From Halichondria panicea (taxonomy: Eukaryota > Porifera > Demospongiae > Suberitida > Halichondriidae): 64,000 nt of DNA. Position numbers and translations under genes: made by a program. Shown here in pieces: positions 45,689-59,367 of the stretch (position 1 is the first letter of the stretch; each line of letters starts with the position of its first letter). The stretch spans positions 6,394,071 through 6,458,070 of the forward strand of contig NC_087380.1 in the NCBI RefSeq assembly GCF_963675165.1, given 5' to 3'. The notes under the pieces are model-generated. The model had not been told where the DNA came from, searched no databases, and saw only the letters and a program-made list of their open reading frames with translations.

Positions 45689-47036
45689 AATAATAAGCTC
45701 AAGAAAACGACTACCATGGTACACACACAACAACCAAGTAGCTACCTGTGAGATGCAGCTCCCTCAGTGCGGGCAGCAGTCCCAGGTCGATGACGATCAG
45801 TCCACTGAGGGTGTTGTAGGAGAGGTCCAGGTTGGTTAGGTGGGGGAAATCCCCTGGACTTAGTTGAGCATCCACCACTCCATTGAGGGGCAACTCCAGA
45901 CCCTCCAGACACGGGAAGTGAGAAAACGACTCTGAAGGGCAATGAGAATGATTAGCCAACGGCAGTCTTAAGTAAGGACCGGGCCTATCATAATACATAG
46001 CCTTTCTACATGTACAGTGTACTTGGCGATTGTAGTGATACACTGGGACCTTGTGTCAACGAACGATCCTTTTTACCATGCCTTTATCCCCCTTGTAGAC
46101 ATGGCTATAATTAGTATACATGTATCTACAGCACAATGCATGAGATCACCTACACATTTCCATTCACATCACAGGCAAATGCTCTTTTGGTAAAGATCCT
46201 TAGTGTAGGTACTGAGTCCTCTAAAACTGCTAACTTCAATGATGATCCTTACCCAATGCCAGTTTGTTGTCAGCAGCGTCCACATGGATCACATTCTGGA
46301 ACTCAGCAAGCTCTTCAGGCACACACTGCAGTAAGGGATACACACACATAGTCACACACATAGTAATGGGCGGTCAATAGTACATTAACCAGGATTGTGA
46401 TATGTGTAAGCCCCACCAGCAAGCCTGACCTGAGGAATTTCCTAGTACAGTGTACCAGAGCTCATGAGCTACAGGGTCATACATGTACTTGTACAACTGT
46501 CAAGCGCTCGTAAAACTACAAATTTGAGCTAGGGATTTTCTCGTCTAAGTGTTCACTCTCACCCTCTCCAGATTTGATCCTCTGATGCTGACCACTGAGA
46601 GATCACTCGGTTTACTGACATAGCAGCGATGGAGCAGGAACTCCTTGTTCAGTACGTGTCCCCTGGAAGAGAGGGACCCACTGACCTCTCTCGTGTTAGT
46701 GGGAGGATGAATCAATCTAGACAGAGAGCCGTCCGGCCGAGTATGGGAGAGGGTCGTTGTGAATCGCTTCTTTTGCTCCACACGATAAGCTGTGATCCAT
46801 TCTCCACCTAGACAATAGTCATACATCACACCATCAGTATACCTTTCATTGCTCAGTGTACTAGCATCTATATCTCTAGCCTGCATGCACGTTTCGATGG
46901 CTAGCTCTACTGCAGGTAGTTCAGATAGACTACCTTCTCCCTTTAGTTTTCTGGTCAGACTCCTGACAGGAAAGCCAGCATGTGCCACAGGAGCAAGTTG
47001 AGTTTTCTGCATGCTGCTAGCTTTGCCTTTGGACAC
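41601..47036 (-). CDS. XRRA1: X-ray radiation resistance-associated protein 1 homologue
   Basis: Fourteen exons: 47036-46563, 46325-46253, 45931-45746, 45541-45490, 45425-45321, 45216-44577, 44377-44284, 44216-44159, 44087-44027, 43917-43711, 43497-43302, 42684-42548, 42118-41930 and 41789-41601. The phases agree through all junctions: 2661 nt, 886 residues. Exons 2-5 carry leucine-rich repeats (LTNLDLSYNTLSGL, ALEKLWLDDNKLSDQSSF, KYLNLDNNEF) in the order of vertebrate XRRA1. An expanded acidic Ser/Thr/Gln linker in exon 6 is followed by the C-terminal LRR, the VFMTQV segment, a KYKDVPDRYKGYEILLD segment, and LLAELQ-CYDRVRASSLRT at the end. It shares a 178-bp upstream region with BTBD19. Introns hold microsatellites and two MITEs. 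The molecular function of XRRA1 is poorly defined; the LRR suggests protein binding. Confidence 0.88.
42211..42418. mobile_element. MITE in XRRA1 intron, ACCCGCTATAC family
   Basis: Left TACCGTATAGCTGGTAATTT and right AAAATTACCCGCTATACG are inverted repeats around a foldback interior (GGTTGGAGCTCAGACC). About 208 bp, no coding potential. Confidence 0.75.
42740..43197. mobile_element. Pogo/Tc1-type MITE in XRRA1 intron
   Basis: CAGTGGAACCTCCATAAAAC and the inverse of TTAATGGAGGTTCCACTG form the ends, with TA on both sides. CAGTGGAACCTC-type ends are typical of pogo/Tigger-like Tc1-mariner elements. 458 bp, no transposase. Confidence 0.8.
44439..44519. repeat. (GC/CA)n microsatellite in XRRA1 intron
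   Basis: Mixed CACACG/CGCGCG and then pure CA repeats between exons 6 and 7 of XRRA1. Confidence 0.9.
45616..45685. repeat. (TG)n microsatellite in XRRA1 intron
   Basis: About 70 bp of uninterrupted TG between exons 3 and 4 of XRRA1. Confidence 0.95.
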
Positions 47037-47214
47037 TGTACTACAGTAGTAGCTTTGTCTTTCGTCTTTCAGGTACTGCAGGCTAAGACGCCATTTTGTT
47101 TGATGTTACCCTGGAAACAGATTGTTATGTGGGTGCAGCTTTGTTTGATCGCCAGGATACAAAATTTGAGAGGAGGGGCTGCAGCAAACAAGAAGGAGGA
47201 TTTCTAGCTCAAGA
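47037..47214. promoter_or_regulatory. Shared bidirectional promoter, XRRA1 / BTBD19
   Basis: Only 178 bp separate the two divergent start codons. GACGCCATTTTG at 47087-47098 contains, on the minus strand, the AAAATGGCG core of YY1 sites. GTTACCCTGGAAAC at 47105-47118 resembles the RFX X-box (GTTRCC..RGYAAC) with one mismatch in the right half. Function is inferred from geometry and motifs only. Confidence 0.55.
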
Positions 47215-49065
47215 ATGGCCAACTACAGTCCACAAACCCAGACAACACCTAGAGCTGCACTGTGCATTGGAGATCCAGACGCTTTTGCATCAGAAATGAT
47301 TAAATTGATCAATGATAAAGAATTCAGGTTTGCTTGTTTGTTTGTTTGTTTGTTTGTGTACAGACTAGCTGAGTCTACTGTACGTACATGTACATGCAGT
47401 ACTGAGCAGCTGTATCTAGGTATCACTAGCTGCAATTTTAAATAGTGTATGCTAATTATTCTTCAGTGACATTCGTTTTATTGTTGGAGAGGAGCGGCAA
47501 GCCATCTACGCCCACAAGTGTTTACTGGCCGCTAGGTGTGAAGTATTCAAGGCCATGTTTGCAGTCAAGGATGGAGAAAGTTCAGCCCCTTTGGTTCTCT
47601 CAGATATCAGACCACAAGTATTTCTGGCAGTGCTGGAATTCATTTACACAAACTGTTCTAGTTTATCTACGGATATGGTTATTGATGTTCTGGCTGCTTC
47701 GGTTGAGTACGGACTAGAGGGCTTGTCAAAGGTATTAGAGTATTGGCTCGTTAAAATTTAATCACTAATGTTCTTATTGCAGTTGTGTGTTCGTTTCATG
47801 AGGGAGTGCATTGCTGTGGACACAGCCTGTGAATTCATCCAGGTAATGCTTCACTTACATAAATATGTTCTTGTATGTACTAAAGACGCCTCCTTTCATA
47901 GGCTGCACTGACGTACCAGCAGATCACTTTACAAGAAGAATGTCTATCATTTATCGAAGAGAAAACGGAGGTAAGACTAAGTATTCGTCATGGTTCAGAA
48001 CACAGTGAAACACATTTATGACAAAAAATATTGGGCTGTTTGATGGGGATGTTTCTACTGTTCATTTGGTATCTGAGTGTCTCTGGTAGCTATGCTGTAG
48101 TTGACCTCCTTCAGGGGGTGTCCATTAAGCATGGGGATGGTCTAGGCATTCTTAGTATGTGGTACTGCCTTAGTGGTAGTTTAGCATGTATGTCTGTGCC
48201 GCCTATAAAATTATAGTGCTTGCACTCCCAACATTTTGCAGGTGGTGTTCAAGAGTCGGGGGTTCAATGAAATGTCAGACGATGCTCTCACGTTTGTGCT
48301 GAGATCTGACAAACTGAGACTGGGCGAGGCTGAAATACTGGAGAAAGTACTCGAGTGGGCAACTGTCAACTCTGTAAGCATAATAAACAATAGTGACAAT
48401 TGTCATTTCCAGCTTAAAAGAAGGTGGTTTGAATCTGTGCATGATTGATACGAAAATTGGGGGTGGGGCTCATGTGATCCCACATCTACCTTAAACTGAG
48501 AGTCGGAGTGTTCTTTCACTGCAGGTTGTGACTGGTAGCAATCTTGGAGAGGTGGCTCAGACGGTCATCACTCATGTACGCTTCCCACTCCTCCACCCAG
48601 ACAAGCTCAGTGAGGTAGAAAAGGAAAACAAGAAAAGCAACCACATACCTGTGAGTACCTTGTGCCCTTCAAACTTAGCCGTACAACAGTGAGCCTGTCT
48701 TATAGCTGCCAGTGAATACGTCTTATAGCGGTCACCCTTAGGCAGACTAACATTGGCTGTAATAAAGAGGTTGCCTGCTAAACACAGCTCCAAACACATC
48801 ATGTTATGGAAGCTTTAGGAATGGCTATATCAGTAGTAAGGAGGAGGGTGCTATTGCAAGCCAACTATGATTATGTTGTGTACAAACAATTTAATTTTGT
48901 GATCTCATGGGTAATTTATATACTCGCCCACTGCAGGTGACGTTGATATCTGGAGCGTGGAAGTTTCACGCCCTAAAGAAAGTGGACCCTCTGGACTTGC
49001 AGACACGCCCCCGTACTGGCACCCTCCCCCACGCCTCACTCAAGGTCCTCGGACTAGTTTCTTAA
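47215..49065 (+). CDS. BTBD19: BTB/POZ domain-containing protein 19 homologue
   Basis: Seven exons: 47215-47327, 47467-47731, 47783-47842, 47902-47970, 48242-48373, 48525-48650 and 48937-49065. They give 894 nt, 297 residues, close to the vertebrate length. Exons 1-2 encode the BTB domain (SDIRFIVGEERQAIYAHKCL, VFLAVLEFIYTN). Exons 3-5 encode the BACK-like helices (LCVRFMRECIAVDTACEFIQ, FNEMSDDALTFVLRSDKLRL). The C-terminus has GAWKFHALKK and GTLPHASL, also found in BTBD19. BTB-BACK proteins usually dimerise and often recruit Cullin-3; no Kelch repeats or other substrate domain follow here. Divergent from XRRA1, convergent with CDC14. Confidence 0.9.
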
Positions 49066-49878
49066 CTTCATAACTATTGGTAGCTATACTGCATGAGCAC
49101 AAGCATTCAACTATTACCATCATGTCACCTAAACAGCTTTATGTTTTGTTTTTTATGTCAAACGTTGTTAAGTCTGCATTAAGTAATACTTGGTTCATAT
49201 TGAAAGTACATGTATATACTTCACTCATTACGTGATGTGAAACCTTTATAATTATAACAAACATCTTTAGGAATTAGACATGCCACCCCACCAAATCCAA
49301 TTAAGACAATAATTATCACAGAAAAATAGCCATTCAAAATACACAGTCATACGTACAAGTATCGGTACAAAACGTCCATCGTTATATAACATATACACAC
49401 AGTAGGTACGTAGCTATTAGAATTGGATGATGATTGTCAGTTATCTCTAGCTAGCAAGTCCGTGTACGTAAGTCTAGTAGGAGTTTACACATAATTCAGA
49501 ATGTGACAGGTGTACTGTAAAACTTGTCAAAAATATAGGGTGGGGGGAAAACGTCGACATTTGTAGAAAAAAGGGGAAATTGATGAAGTTCTGATTGAAT
49601 AAATACACACTATAAGCACTTGACATAGAAAAAGATACATCTAAAGAATAAATGAAACCAGCAAACGGCTTGTGTGCACAAGATCGTTCGTTTTTCTTCT
49701 TTTTTGGGGGGTTATTTTCTCACGTTTGTGCTGTTCTTGAAGGTCTGCTATATAAACAACTAAGAGTTCTAATTGTACACGTCTGACATGCGTCTATTCA
49801 AGAATGTTATAGTACAAAATTTGGGGAAGATTGTGAATTGATAGAAAAATAAGGAGATTGACATTTGAGAAAAGAAAA
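49066..49878. other. Tail-to-tail intergenic region, BTBD19 / CDC14
   Basis: 813 bp of AT-rich sequence between two convergent stop codons; it should contain both 3' untranslated regions. Candidate poly(A) signals include TGAATAAATAC near 49596 for the plus strand. No gene is seen. Confidence 0.5.
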
Positions 49879-52800
49879 TTACTTGGACATTGGAGTGACA
49901 GTGGTCCGAGCAGAAGTCCGAGCATTGCGCCTATAAGGGGGCGGGGTTATGTTAGAATAAGTGATGATGCATGGGCCAACTGTACAATCAGGACATGCAT
50001 CAAAAGCACACAGTTTAGTATTTAGTATGTTCAAACATAAGCACTACATCAAATATTGTTGCGCAAGTAAGAATTAAGAAAACATGACATGCCCACTCTA
50101 CTATTACACCCAATGCAGATACCGTGCAAAAGCGTAAAGTACTAAGTTACGAAATGTATAATTTCAGAATTATGTATAGCTACATGTACATCAGCTCACC
50201 TGTTGGCCGTATGGGCGGGCCCGGGCCTGGTGTGTGTAGGAGCAGGCACTCCCTCCAGCATGGTGGACTTGTGTAGCATGTGATGTTGTGAGGGTGGTGA
50301 CGATGTGAGGGGTGGCATTCGATACGCTTCCACCACCTTTGGTGCCGGTGTGACGGGAACGTGAAGACCCTGACGCATCATGTGAGTCTGAGAGCGGGTA
50401 CGTCCCAGCAGACGAGCATCCGTCACTCTGAGGGAACAAGGGTGGGCAATTAATGAGAGCAATGAGACCGGAAATAGCAGAACAGGCCCAGGCCCAAGTA
50501 CTACAACCAAAAGTGAGGTAATTTTTGACCATGCAAGGACCACTTTTAGGTTTTGCGTGTGTACTCTCATACCGCCAAATTCTCTGAATAAGAAGCCAGA
50601 CCTAACTCTCTGCATTCAGAGAGTTTGATGCAATATAACTGGAAGTAGACAACTATTCCTTTAGATGGGCTCAAATAATCTTATTAACAAACCGGGGTGA
50701 TGAGGTGGTGAGGTGGTGAACTATACATTTTAAGAATGTACAGTATGAAATGAAATCACCACCCCAACAGCATTGAATTTGTTAAAAGTGTAAAATAGGA
50801 ATCACTAAATTGACAACCCTCCCACACGAGACAAATTATATACAAGAGACATGACAAATTATCTGTACTAGCCAAAACAGGAAAGGCAACTGTTTTTGAA
50901 AACTCAAACACCCCTCCGAATCGTTTGAATGCATCGCATTATTTAACAGCCAGACATCTTGCTATTGGTCTCATTAACACAAGTGAGAGGTTACACTAAA
51001 CAGAAAACCAATGTTATGCAATACCACTGCATTACCACACTAAACCCTTACAATGACTCATTGAAATTGTATTTCTGTGCCTGCAGTCTGGTACACATTA
51101 AAGGTCAAAACCATCCCACACAACTAGTTACTTTCAATGTACTTTCAATGTAAATGGTGCACCCATGAATGACCTACTGACCTTGCAGTTCCAGCAGTGG
51201 CAGTCTTGTATTGAGTCCTGTCCCTCTTGAGTTGGTTGAGCCTGTCTCCCTGGGTGACCACGCCCTGGGTTAGTTGTGGGGAGTAGGGGGGCAGGCCAGT
51301 ATCCACAGGGGGGCCAACCTGCCAGGGAAATGCATATAAGGATAAAGCACAAGTACATGTAAAGCTTTTGATGACACATAATCACCCCTTTTTAGAAAAC
51401 AAGCCTTTCAGTTGATAGGGCCTACCAAAAATCTAAGATCAAAGATCAAAAACACATGCCAAAAGCACCACTAACTACCTACAATTGTGTTATCTGTAAT
51501 CTTTGGTCTATTGTATCATCACAGGAATGTATAATCTTTGAAGAGCTGCCATAAATTCGAGAGATACAATGGCAATGTACATAATACATGAGATATATAT
51601 AGAAGCCACCCCTAGTTTTAAAAGTGGCCAGTCGAAAAAGTTTCAAGGGTATTTGTAAGTGACTATAGAATTATGTAGTCTCACCTCCTCGTCCAGATCC
51701 ATTCCACTGATCTTCTTGAGCATGAGAGCGTCCAGGTGGTCCACCCTCTCAGAGCGTTCCATCATTTCCAACTTCTCCAGTTTGTCAATTTTGTCCTGTT
51801 TGCTGAGTTTGTCAGAGCGGTGGTGTTTGGGTAGTGCCTTGGCTCTCTCCGCATCGCCTAGCGCCCAGAGTAGGGACTGCTTCCTAAAATAGCAACCAAA
51901 GAGTGTCATTAATAGTATCAGTATCAAACAAACTATACTAATGGCCTAGTAATTAACAGACAATTAAATTAATTCCTACAAATTAGCCTGTATTATGTGG
52001 CAACATTTAATCTCCTAAAAGATTGCCAAGGCTGTTTTAGATGGACAAATTTCTACAGCACCCACGCTCGTCACAGATCAAAGCAGGAACAGGTGCAGGC
52101 GAAAGTATCGGATAAATTTTGACCCAGACTATAGCCAATTTCACTTTTGAATTATTTAATCAACTTACTCCTCCAGCCAGTTTTGTTGAGGTCCGATCAC
52201 TGACCCAGGTCGACAGATCCGTATCCAGGCAATGGTCTCCGCCGCAGTGAACTTGTAGTGCTTCATGATGTAGCAGCCAATCAGAGTGCCTGTACGCCCC
52301 AGACCAGCTGCATGCACAGACAGGGGGGAGTATTACGCAACAATAGGTAATGTAATGAAGCCTGCCTCAGGTTATGATAAGAACACATGCTTAAAAGCCA
52401 CTTTCGAAAATTAGTTGTAATTGAATACTTGTGGCATCCAGACAGCTGCCACACTTAGCGGACATGTGATGTTATGCAATCAATCGGCAGCACATGCTTA
52501 CACCCACACACACACACTACAGCGTAAACTGGGATACACACAAAGGCTTCAAAGCCAAGGGCTACCAACCACATTGTAATGGCGGGTAATACTGTAAGGT
52601 AGACTTGCATGACTAGTTTCAAGCGGTACACTAGAATTATATCAGTAGTTAAAATTACCATGGGTACCATGTACACACACGCACAAAATCAAAGGCTAAA
52701 TTTGTCATCGAGTTGCCCACCCGACACACACAGCGTACATGCACGTTCACTACAACAGAAAACCATAAACGTGTCAGAAATTAGCCTAAATCATCTGTTT

Positions 52801-55800
52801 GCATAACACATCAGCAAGTCCATTCACAGAGTGCCAACACCCTCGTAAAATATGTATTTCTTGTAGTAATTAACAAGGGTCAATTACTTTTAGTCAGCAT
52901 TGTATTACCTCCAAGCAAGCCACAGCTACTTGGACATCCTCAACTATTTCAAGGTTGACTGCTTGGGAAAATGTGTTTCCAATCAAACAATAAGATCAGC
53001 TATACAGTCCTCTAAAAGGAATTTTAGTGACACCTATAATAGTTCAAGCACATGTGAATTGGTTTTCAACATGATAGCATTCATAGGTCTTTACTGTGGG
53101 TAAGTATGGAACATGAATAGCTTCCTACTTGTGTAACTCATAGTAACCCCAGCTACCAGAACTGTGAGGTCAGGTCTCCCGATTAGAATTAGGCACTGTA
53201 TGCCCTCAAGCCCATACAAGGCAGTCAGTGCATGATACAGTGGTATATAGGATCTTACAAGCTATGACACAAATAAGGTTCACAGGGTTAAGTACCTTTG
53301 GGCGATCGAGCTATATATTATATAGAGCCGACACTATATGTAGAAGGGCCTACAACTATAGAAGCACTTTTCACACTACGCCCCTGATTTCATAGTACAT
53401 AATTATACCACGTAGGAACACGTATTTGGTAGCTATAAATATAGGTATCACAGTGAGTACCCACCTTTGCAGTGCACAGCAATGGCCCCAGGAGCACTCT
53501 CAGAGATGGCGAGAAACCTCTTCATGATGCCATCGGTAGGAGTGGAGCCATCGATGAAGAATAGGTCCTTGTGGTCAAACCCGACATCAGTGAATCTCCA
53601 ACCATCGTACATCCTCTTGTTGAACCTCACGACCGTGCTAACACCGTACTGTCTGAAGTAGGGGAAGTAGTACTCGGGTGCGTGCAGGGGGTAGCCATTC
53701 TGAATCATGCTCTTGTTGTGGGGGCCAGCAAATGCAAGGAACTTGCCTGCAGGGGATATAATGTACACACAATGTTACTGGACATGTACTGTAAGATCAT
53801 ACTGATTAGGTACATCCTCATCACAACAGCTTAATACTTTTGCACCGGAGTACAGTGCACCACTGTTGTTCTGCAGGTCTTATGCACTGAAAAGGCTATA
53901 CTAGTGATACAAGCGAATATAATGTACAGGATATTCATACAGCTCAGGTCAAGGGCCAAAGGAGAGACAGGGCATGATCTAAGTTTAGGTAGCATTGGTA
54001 GAGCTTTTTGCTATTATTGACTTCGTATTTCTCTACCTAAAATGGACATACACACACAGTTATGACAAACTGCAATCATTGCAAGCAGGTACATGTAGTT
54101 TATTAAAATAATGTTATAAAACAGATACCATAAACTAAACAGTTCGTATACGTCACTAAAATTTCTTGAATTACGGTACAAGCACTGTATCCCTATAAGT
54201 TACACACGGAATGTATACCACTTCTCCTGTGCAGGAAATTTAAGCATTCGCACTTCATATAATTCATACATCTGGATATAGCCCTATGGGGTTTCAAAGG
54301 GCATATCCTATCAATGGTTGCTGAGCGAGATCCCAGAAACCAGCACCAACACTCAAGCCATGCAAAACAGCTATGTCTAGATTTACTGCACACGTAAATT
54401 CCATTGCCATTACAGCTAGTGGACATGTGTAACCTGACCCACTCACATACGCCCCCAGGGCATGGCCTAGCTGGTACACTCACCAGGGAGTATCCAGTTC
54501 AAGTCTCCATTTTCCACTTTCTGCAAACAAAAAACACCACAATTTAATTAATGTGAACATTTCAGACTCGTTCATTTCCATTTAAATCCCAACGCAAATA
54601 TTTGAGCAATGTCTACATAACAGTGCCATCTAATTAAATACGGTCTATGTCTGGCAGAAATTGGCCCAATTCATGCGAAGGTACACGGATTATGGACTCA
54701 TTATGCGGGTAACAATAGCAACGCCCCCACACCGGGACAACCTGTCTACTAGGACCTCACCTCATAGTGCTCATACTCCTCAACACTGAACTCTTCAAAA
54801 TTAAAGAACCGAAACTGCACAGCCTGAGAAATGAGAAAGGAAACACATTTTCATAATCAAATTGGCTCCACTTGTATGGTTTCTAAGCTGTGGCACACAC
54901 ACACCACATGCTAGCACACTTGACTGTTGCTATGCAGTCAAAGGCTGTGGTTTCAGGGCTGCTTTATCAAGATGATAGCACACACTTCACAGGCCTTTTG
55001 AAGTATACAAATGAGCCTTTCATGTAATCAAAATGAAATTCACATATACTGCACCTTGTGTATAGCACTGAAACAATGCTCCAAGGTGAGGTTGTAGGTG
55101 CAGGTAGTCATGGAGGCATCCCTGAAGGGCAGGTAAGAGGGAGTCTTGGGGGTGAGCAGGAGTCTGCACACAACATCAGGCTGGAACTTGTGGTAGATGA
55201 TCTAATGAGGGGGGAGAAAGGAAGGGGTGGATTTCTGAGAGTTTCCACATTGTCTCATGTTGCAAATGCTAGAGTAGTGTTACCACAGACCACACATAAA
55301 ACATCTGATCTTCTACCACCATGCAGTAGTTTGGTAAGTGTAGCAGCAGTAACAGTAGTAACAGCATGGGGTAAACAGCATTCTCCAGTAATTAGGGGCA
55401 CATATTTCCCTGAAAACTTTACAAGACTACAATATAATTAACTAATGACTAATTATAACCACATTGTAAGAATCTACAAACCAGAAAGAGGTCTACCAAG
55501 GTCACAGTAACATATATACAAGGTTAAAGTCACACTGCTATACAGCAGGTGCATACACACTGGGCTGCAGTGGTAGTGTCGGGGAAGTCAGTGCTCACCA
55601 CATAACATCCAATGAGGTAGGCCGCATTGGCACGCTTGTGTGGGTCAATGCTGGTGTAGTAGACGATGCGCTTCTTGGAGGTCTATATTGAGTGTATGAA
55701 GAGAGGGGGGAGAATGTTAATTATACACATGTATCAACTATCATAGCAACATAGACTGAAACTGACAAATTAACATTATTGTGCACACACAGAGAGTTTC

Positions 55801-58800
55801 GTGCATGTCACTGACTAGGAGAAGTCTTCTAAGAAGAGCACAAAATGCAAAGTACTAAGTACATGTAATAGAACAAGTAAACAGGATAGGGATTTGTCCT
55901 CAATAGCTAAGTAGAGAAATTAGATACATCAGTGTAGACAGTATGTTATGTTGCTTGGCATTGGGGTGGAGAGAAATGCAGTCAAGAATTTGGCAGATTA
56001 GCCCAGTGCTGCCTACCTACATTCTGCACCACACTGGCCCAGTGCTGCCTACCTACATTCTGTACCACATCGGCCAGCTGTACAGACCACTATGAGATGC
56101 CATAGTTATCAAAGTGGTTGCAGTCCTATAAAGGGTCAGTTTCTACCACTCTAACCTCAGAACAAGGTGCATATTTCCATTCCATTGTCTCCATTCCAAT
56201 ACCATTGTGTGCAAGGTGTCAAAGTGTGAGTGACTATGTTAGAACTAAGTGAGTGCGTGTGCCCGCCATTAACGACAAGGTGACAGCATGTGCTAGCAAG
56301 AGAAGCTCAATCCTCTTAGAGACAGCCACAGCTCAACAAAAACCAGGAACTGGTTAAGGAAAGAACCTCCACAACTCCAACCACCACATTTCATATGCTT
56401 AATTATGTGCCACTTATCTATTGTGTCACGGTATACTATAATTATAATGGGATACTCAGACTTCAGGAGCTGATCTAATTTAAATTATCTTCTTGAAAGA
56501 ATGCCCTAGCTACTATAACGGTGACATCATGTTATACATGTACAATCGCCCCATGGCTATATGCAGGACACTACAAATTGTTTGTTGTCGTATTGCAGTT
56601 TGCAGTGGCACACATCATCTTAACAAGCCAAACAATTAAAAGCATGACTACTCATAACACGGCAAGGAATGTCTACATGACATCAAAGACTTACGAATGT
56701 TAGTAAAATGAACATGAAGGGGCATGCTTGTTTTTCAAAGTTAACACTTCGTGAATTCAATCAACATTTCAGGCTTTACCACATCGCACGATTTGTTCCT
56801 ACAACCGTGAATTTGATCAACACACCAGGGGACCTTAATTTACTACATTGTGCATAATTATCTTATAAGCTTTTTAACGTACACAATAATTACGGTGGAA
56901 ATGAATTTTGCCTACTAGGGCTTAATTTTAACATGAGCCAGCACACTGAATAGCGTTACATAGGAGTTCAATCAGGATACTAAGGCTTGCCAAAGGTGTA
57001 CACTAGATACCACCGTCCAAAAACTAAAGAAGGTGATCTATAACTTCCCGGTCTTCAAATGGTATCACAGCCAGGGTCAAGTGCATATATATATATAATT
57101 ATATAGTCTCATTTGTTAAAGTACAGAATTTGTTATGTAACAGTAATTTGTACTACAGGGGCCTGAACATAATTTACTGGAAACGTAACACAGCCTTAAT
57201 GGATTGCATACTCCGCAGCACTAATTGCTGGCAGGTGGTCAGGCAATTACTGGCTTATGAATGAACCTTACATAACGCACTAATGGCAACAACTACTCAG
57301 AGAACCCAGCACAGCATATGTGGAGTAAACAAGTGACCAAAAATCAAGCACTTTTTGTAATTACTGCACTTACTATGAGTACCCCATTATCTATGGTCTA
57401 AAAACTAAAAGTCCAGACTTAACCAAGCCACTAATTATATGATAATATCAAAAATTCCCACAGATACTGCACATCATTCACAACAACAATAATATTGTTG
57501 TGGGGACCAATGGGTAAATGTTTCAATCACTCCCTGGCCTATAATTATAATTATAATTATAATACTGATAGCAGTTCAGTGGGTCACTCACACCCATACA
57601 CACTAGCTACATGTACCATAGGACTACAGTATAAATTATAACCATAATTGCTTAATTATATCCCTACAGACAATAGTCATAGGATGACATGCAGGCGTGT
57701 AATTGTATAATTAGAGTGAGTGAGTGCACGCTATTGGTCAGACTACTGTCTCTAACCACCTACACAGTTTGGATACAAGCCAGCACTGCAGAGGGTCAAT
57801 TACAGAAAGATAAAAATGATCAGCGTTGTCTGCCAAAGAAAATTAACCATGCACACAGTCCAAAACACGGCCCAGCACCACTCGTTGACATGCAGGCTGC
57901 TTGTTGTATTACATAAGTATAAAGGTGTACATATACAATTATAAGCGTGTCAATTTACACGGCCGGCCGGCTGGCCTAACACTCGGTTGACATGCAGCAC
58001 ACTTGGTATATTACATAAGACCATTATAACCGTGTACATTTAAACATAATTATTATAAGACCATTCAAATACAGACACAGCAATATTAATAGGAGGCTCA
58101 ATACAGACCGAAGTACTTACAACTATTATTGTAAGCTATACGAGGAAATGCCTCACCTTAAGTTTTCTGTTGACTTTCTGACAGAATCGATAGAGCATGG
58201 CAAGGTTGAGTGGTCCGAAGTCATTGTAGAAGCTGTCAAAGATATTCGCATAAATTAGTGAAGTATAAATTTACGAAGCCTAAAAATTAATAAGTTTTCA
58301 CACTTGGTCTAGTGTTAGCGGGATCTAATGGTTGACTACAACTTACTTTTCGTAGGAGAACTCAGGATCGTTTTCAATGCTGAAGTAGTAGCAACTGGAG
58401 GTGCTTTTGGGTTTAGATCGTAGGGTGGCAAAGTACAGTCGGTCTGCAAATTAAGAGAGGATAATCAATTTTCTTTACACGTACGTACACGCTCTTGTTA
58501 TTTTTTGTCACTAAAAACATCAAATTTACAAGCACTAAACAAGCACTAAACGAGCTAAAGTTTGCCTCAAGGAATAATTACAGAGCTAGTACATGTATTC
58601 TACACATATTCTACTGTTAGCCAAAATACTCTCCCTTAATTACATCAGCTAACACAGGCATTTTACACAACGTCTTTTATGGCTTTGTTCCCACCAGCAC
58701 CCTAGTCCTAATCCTAATCTTGTCACAGAAGACAGAAGCCCAATATTTTGTATTCAAACATGCCCCTTGGATATGATATCAAACTTCCAGAGCACACACA

Positions 58801-58889
58801 CACACACACACATGTAGGTACATGTAGTGTGCATGTTTCACACACACTTACGTACCTTCAAGAACTTCACAGACAGAATCGGTGGCCAT
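49879..58889 (-). CDS. CDC14: Dual-specificity protein phosphatase CDC14 homologue
   Basis: Thirteen exons: 58889-58856, 58443-58347, 58232-58157, 55682-55599, 55201-55055, 54823-54761, 54520-54484, 53746-53465, 52307-52169, 51883-51685, 51318-51182, 50427-50200 and 49930-49879. All phases agree: 1575 nt, 524 residues. The N-terminal domain ([34 protein letters not shown]-type LPFRDAS) is followed by the linker EEYEHYE and the catalytic domain ([24 protein letters not shown]). The signature HCKAGLGRTG, split by the exon 8/9 intron, has the catalytic Cys at about 272. [13 protein letters not shown] follows. The basic Ser/Thr-rich tail (about 320-524) includes the GDRLNQLK segment. CDC14 reverses Cdk (Ser-Pro) phosphorylation in cell-cycle exit, DNA repair and ciliary functions. 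Confidence 0.95.
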
Positions 58890-59367
58890 CTTTCTATGCA
58901 GATTGTAGGTTGATGCAGATTGAAATGTCTATGGTCTAGGTAGTAGCGCTTCGAAGTGATTGGTAGGTACGTGTAGAGTAGTCTGTTAGTCGTTCGTAGA
59001 CGTTGGTTGCCCTTGTACCTAAGTAGACATCTCCTTGGAGAGTGCTCAGACTTGCGACCCCGTTGTGACCGGCGCAGTCCTCTTGTTTCTTGTATGTAAT
59101 AGATTGCTACACAGCTAACCTTCACTTTAAATCACACTAGATATGATTGACTGGTCGGCAGAAACCTTAGTTAAGTAGTAGTACTCTTTACAACGACAAA
59201 CAGCTTTTTTAATAGACTTTCAGAATTAAATTAGTGTATCAATTTACTTGTCACAGCTTATAATTAGCAACACGTGAGAGGTAGGGGGTGGGGCTGCACT
59301 GCACCAAGCTTGCAGCAACTTAGCTCAGCTAGCTAGCTAACTTGCTTGCATCTGTACAGAACTGAGG
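58890..59367. promoter_or_regulatory. Divergent intergenic region, CDC14 / PDZ gene
   Basis: 478 bp between two divergent start codons. It probably holds both promoters. TAGCTCAGCTAGCTAGCTAA lies about 50 bp upstream of the plus-strand start; no definite factor site is claimed. Confidence 0.45.

Noticed and set aside
54193-58939. Several 60-130-codon open frames inside the CDC14 span
   Set aside because: They lie in introns or antisense, lack recognisable domains and are of the length expected by chance.
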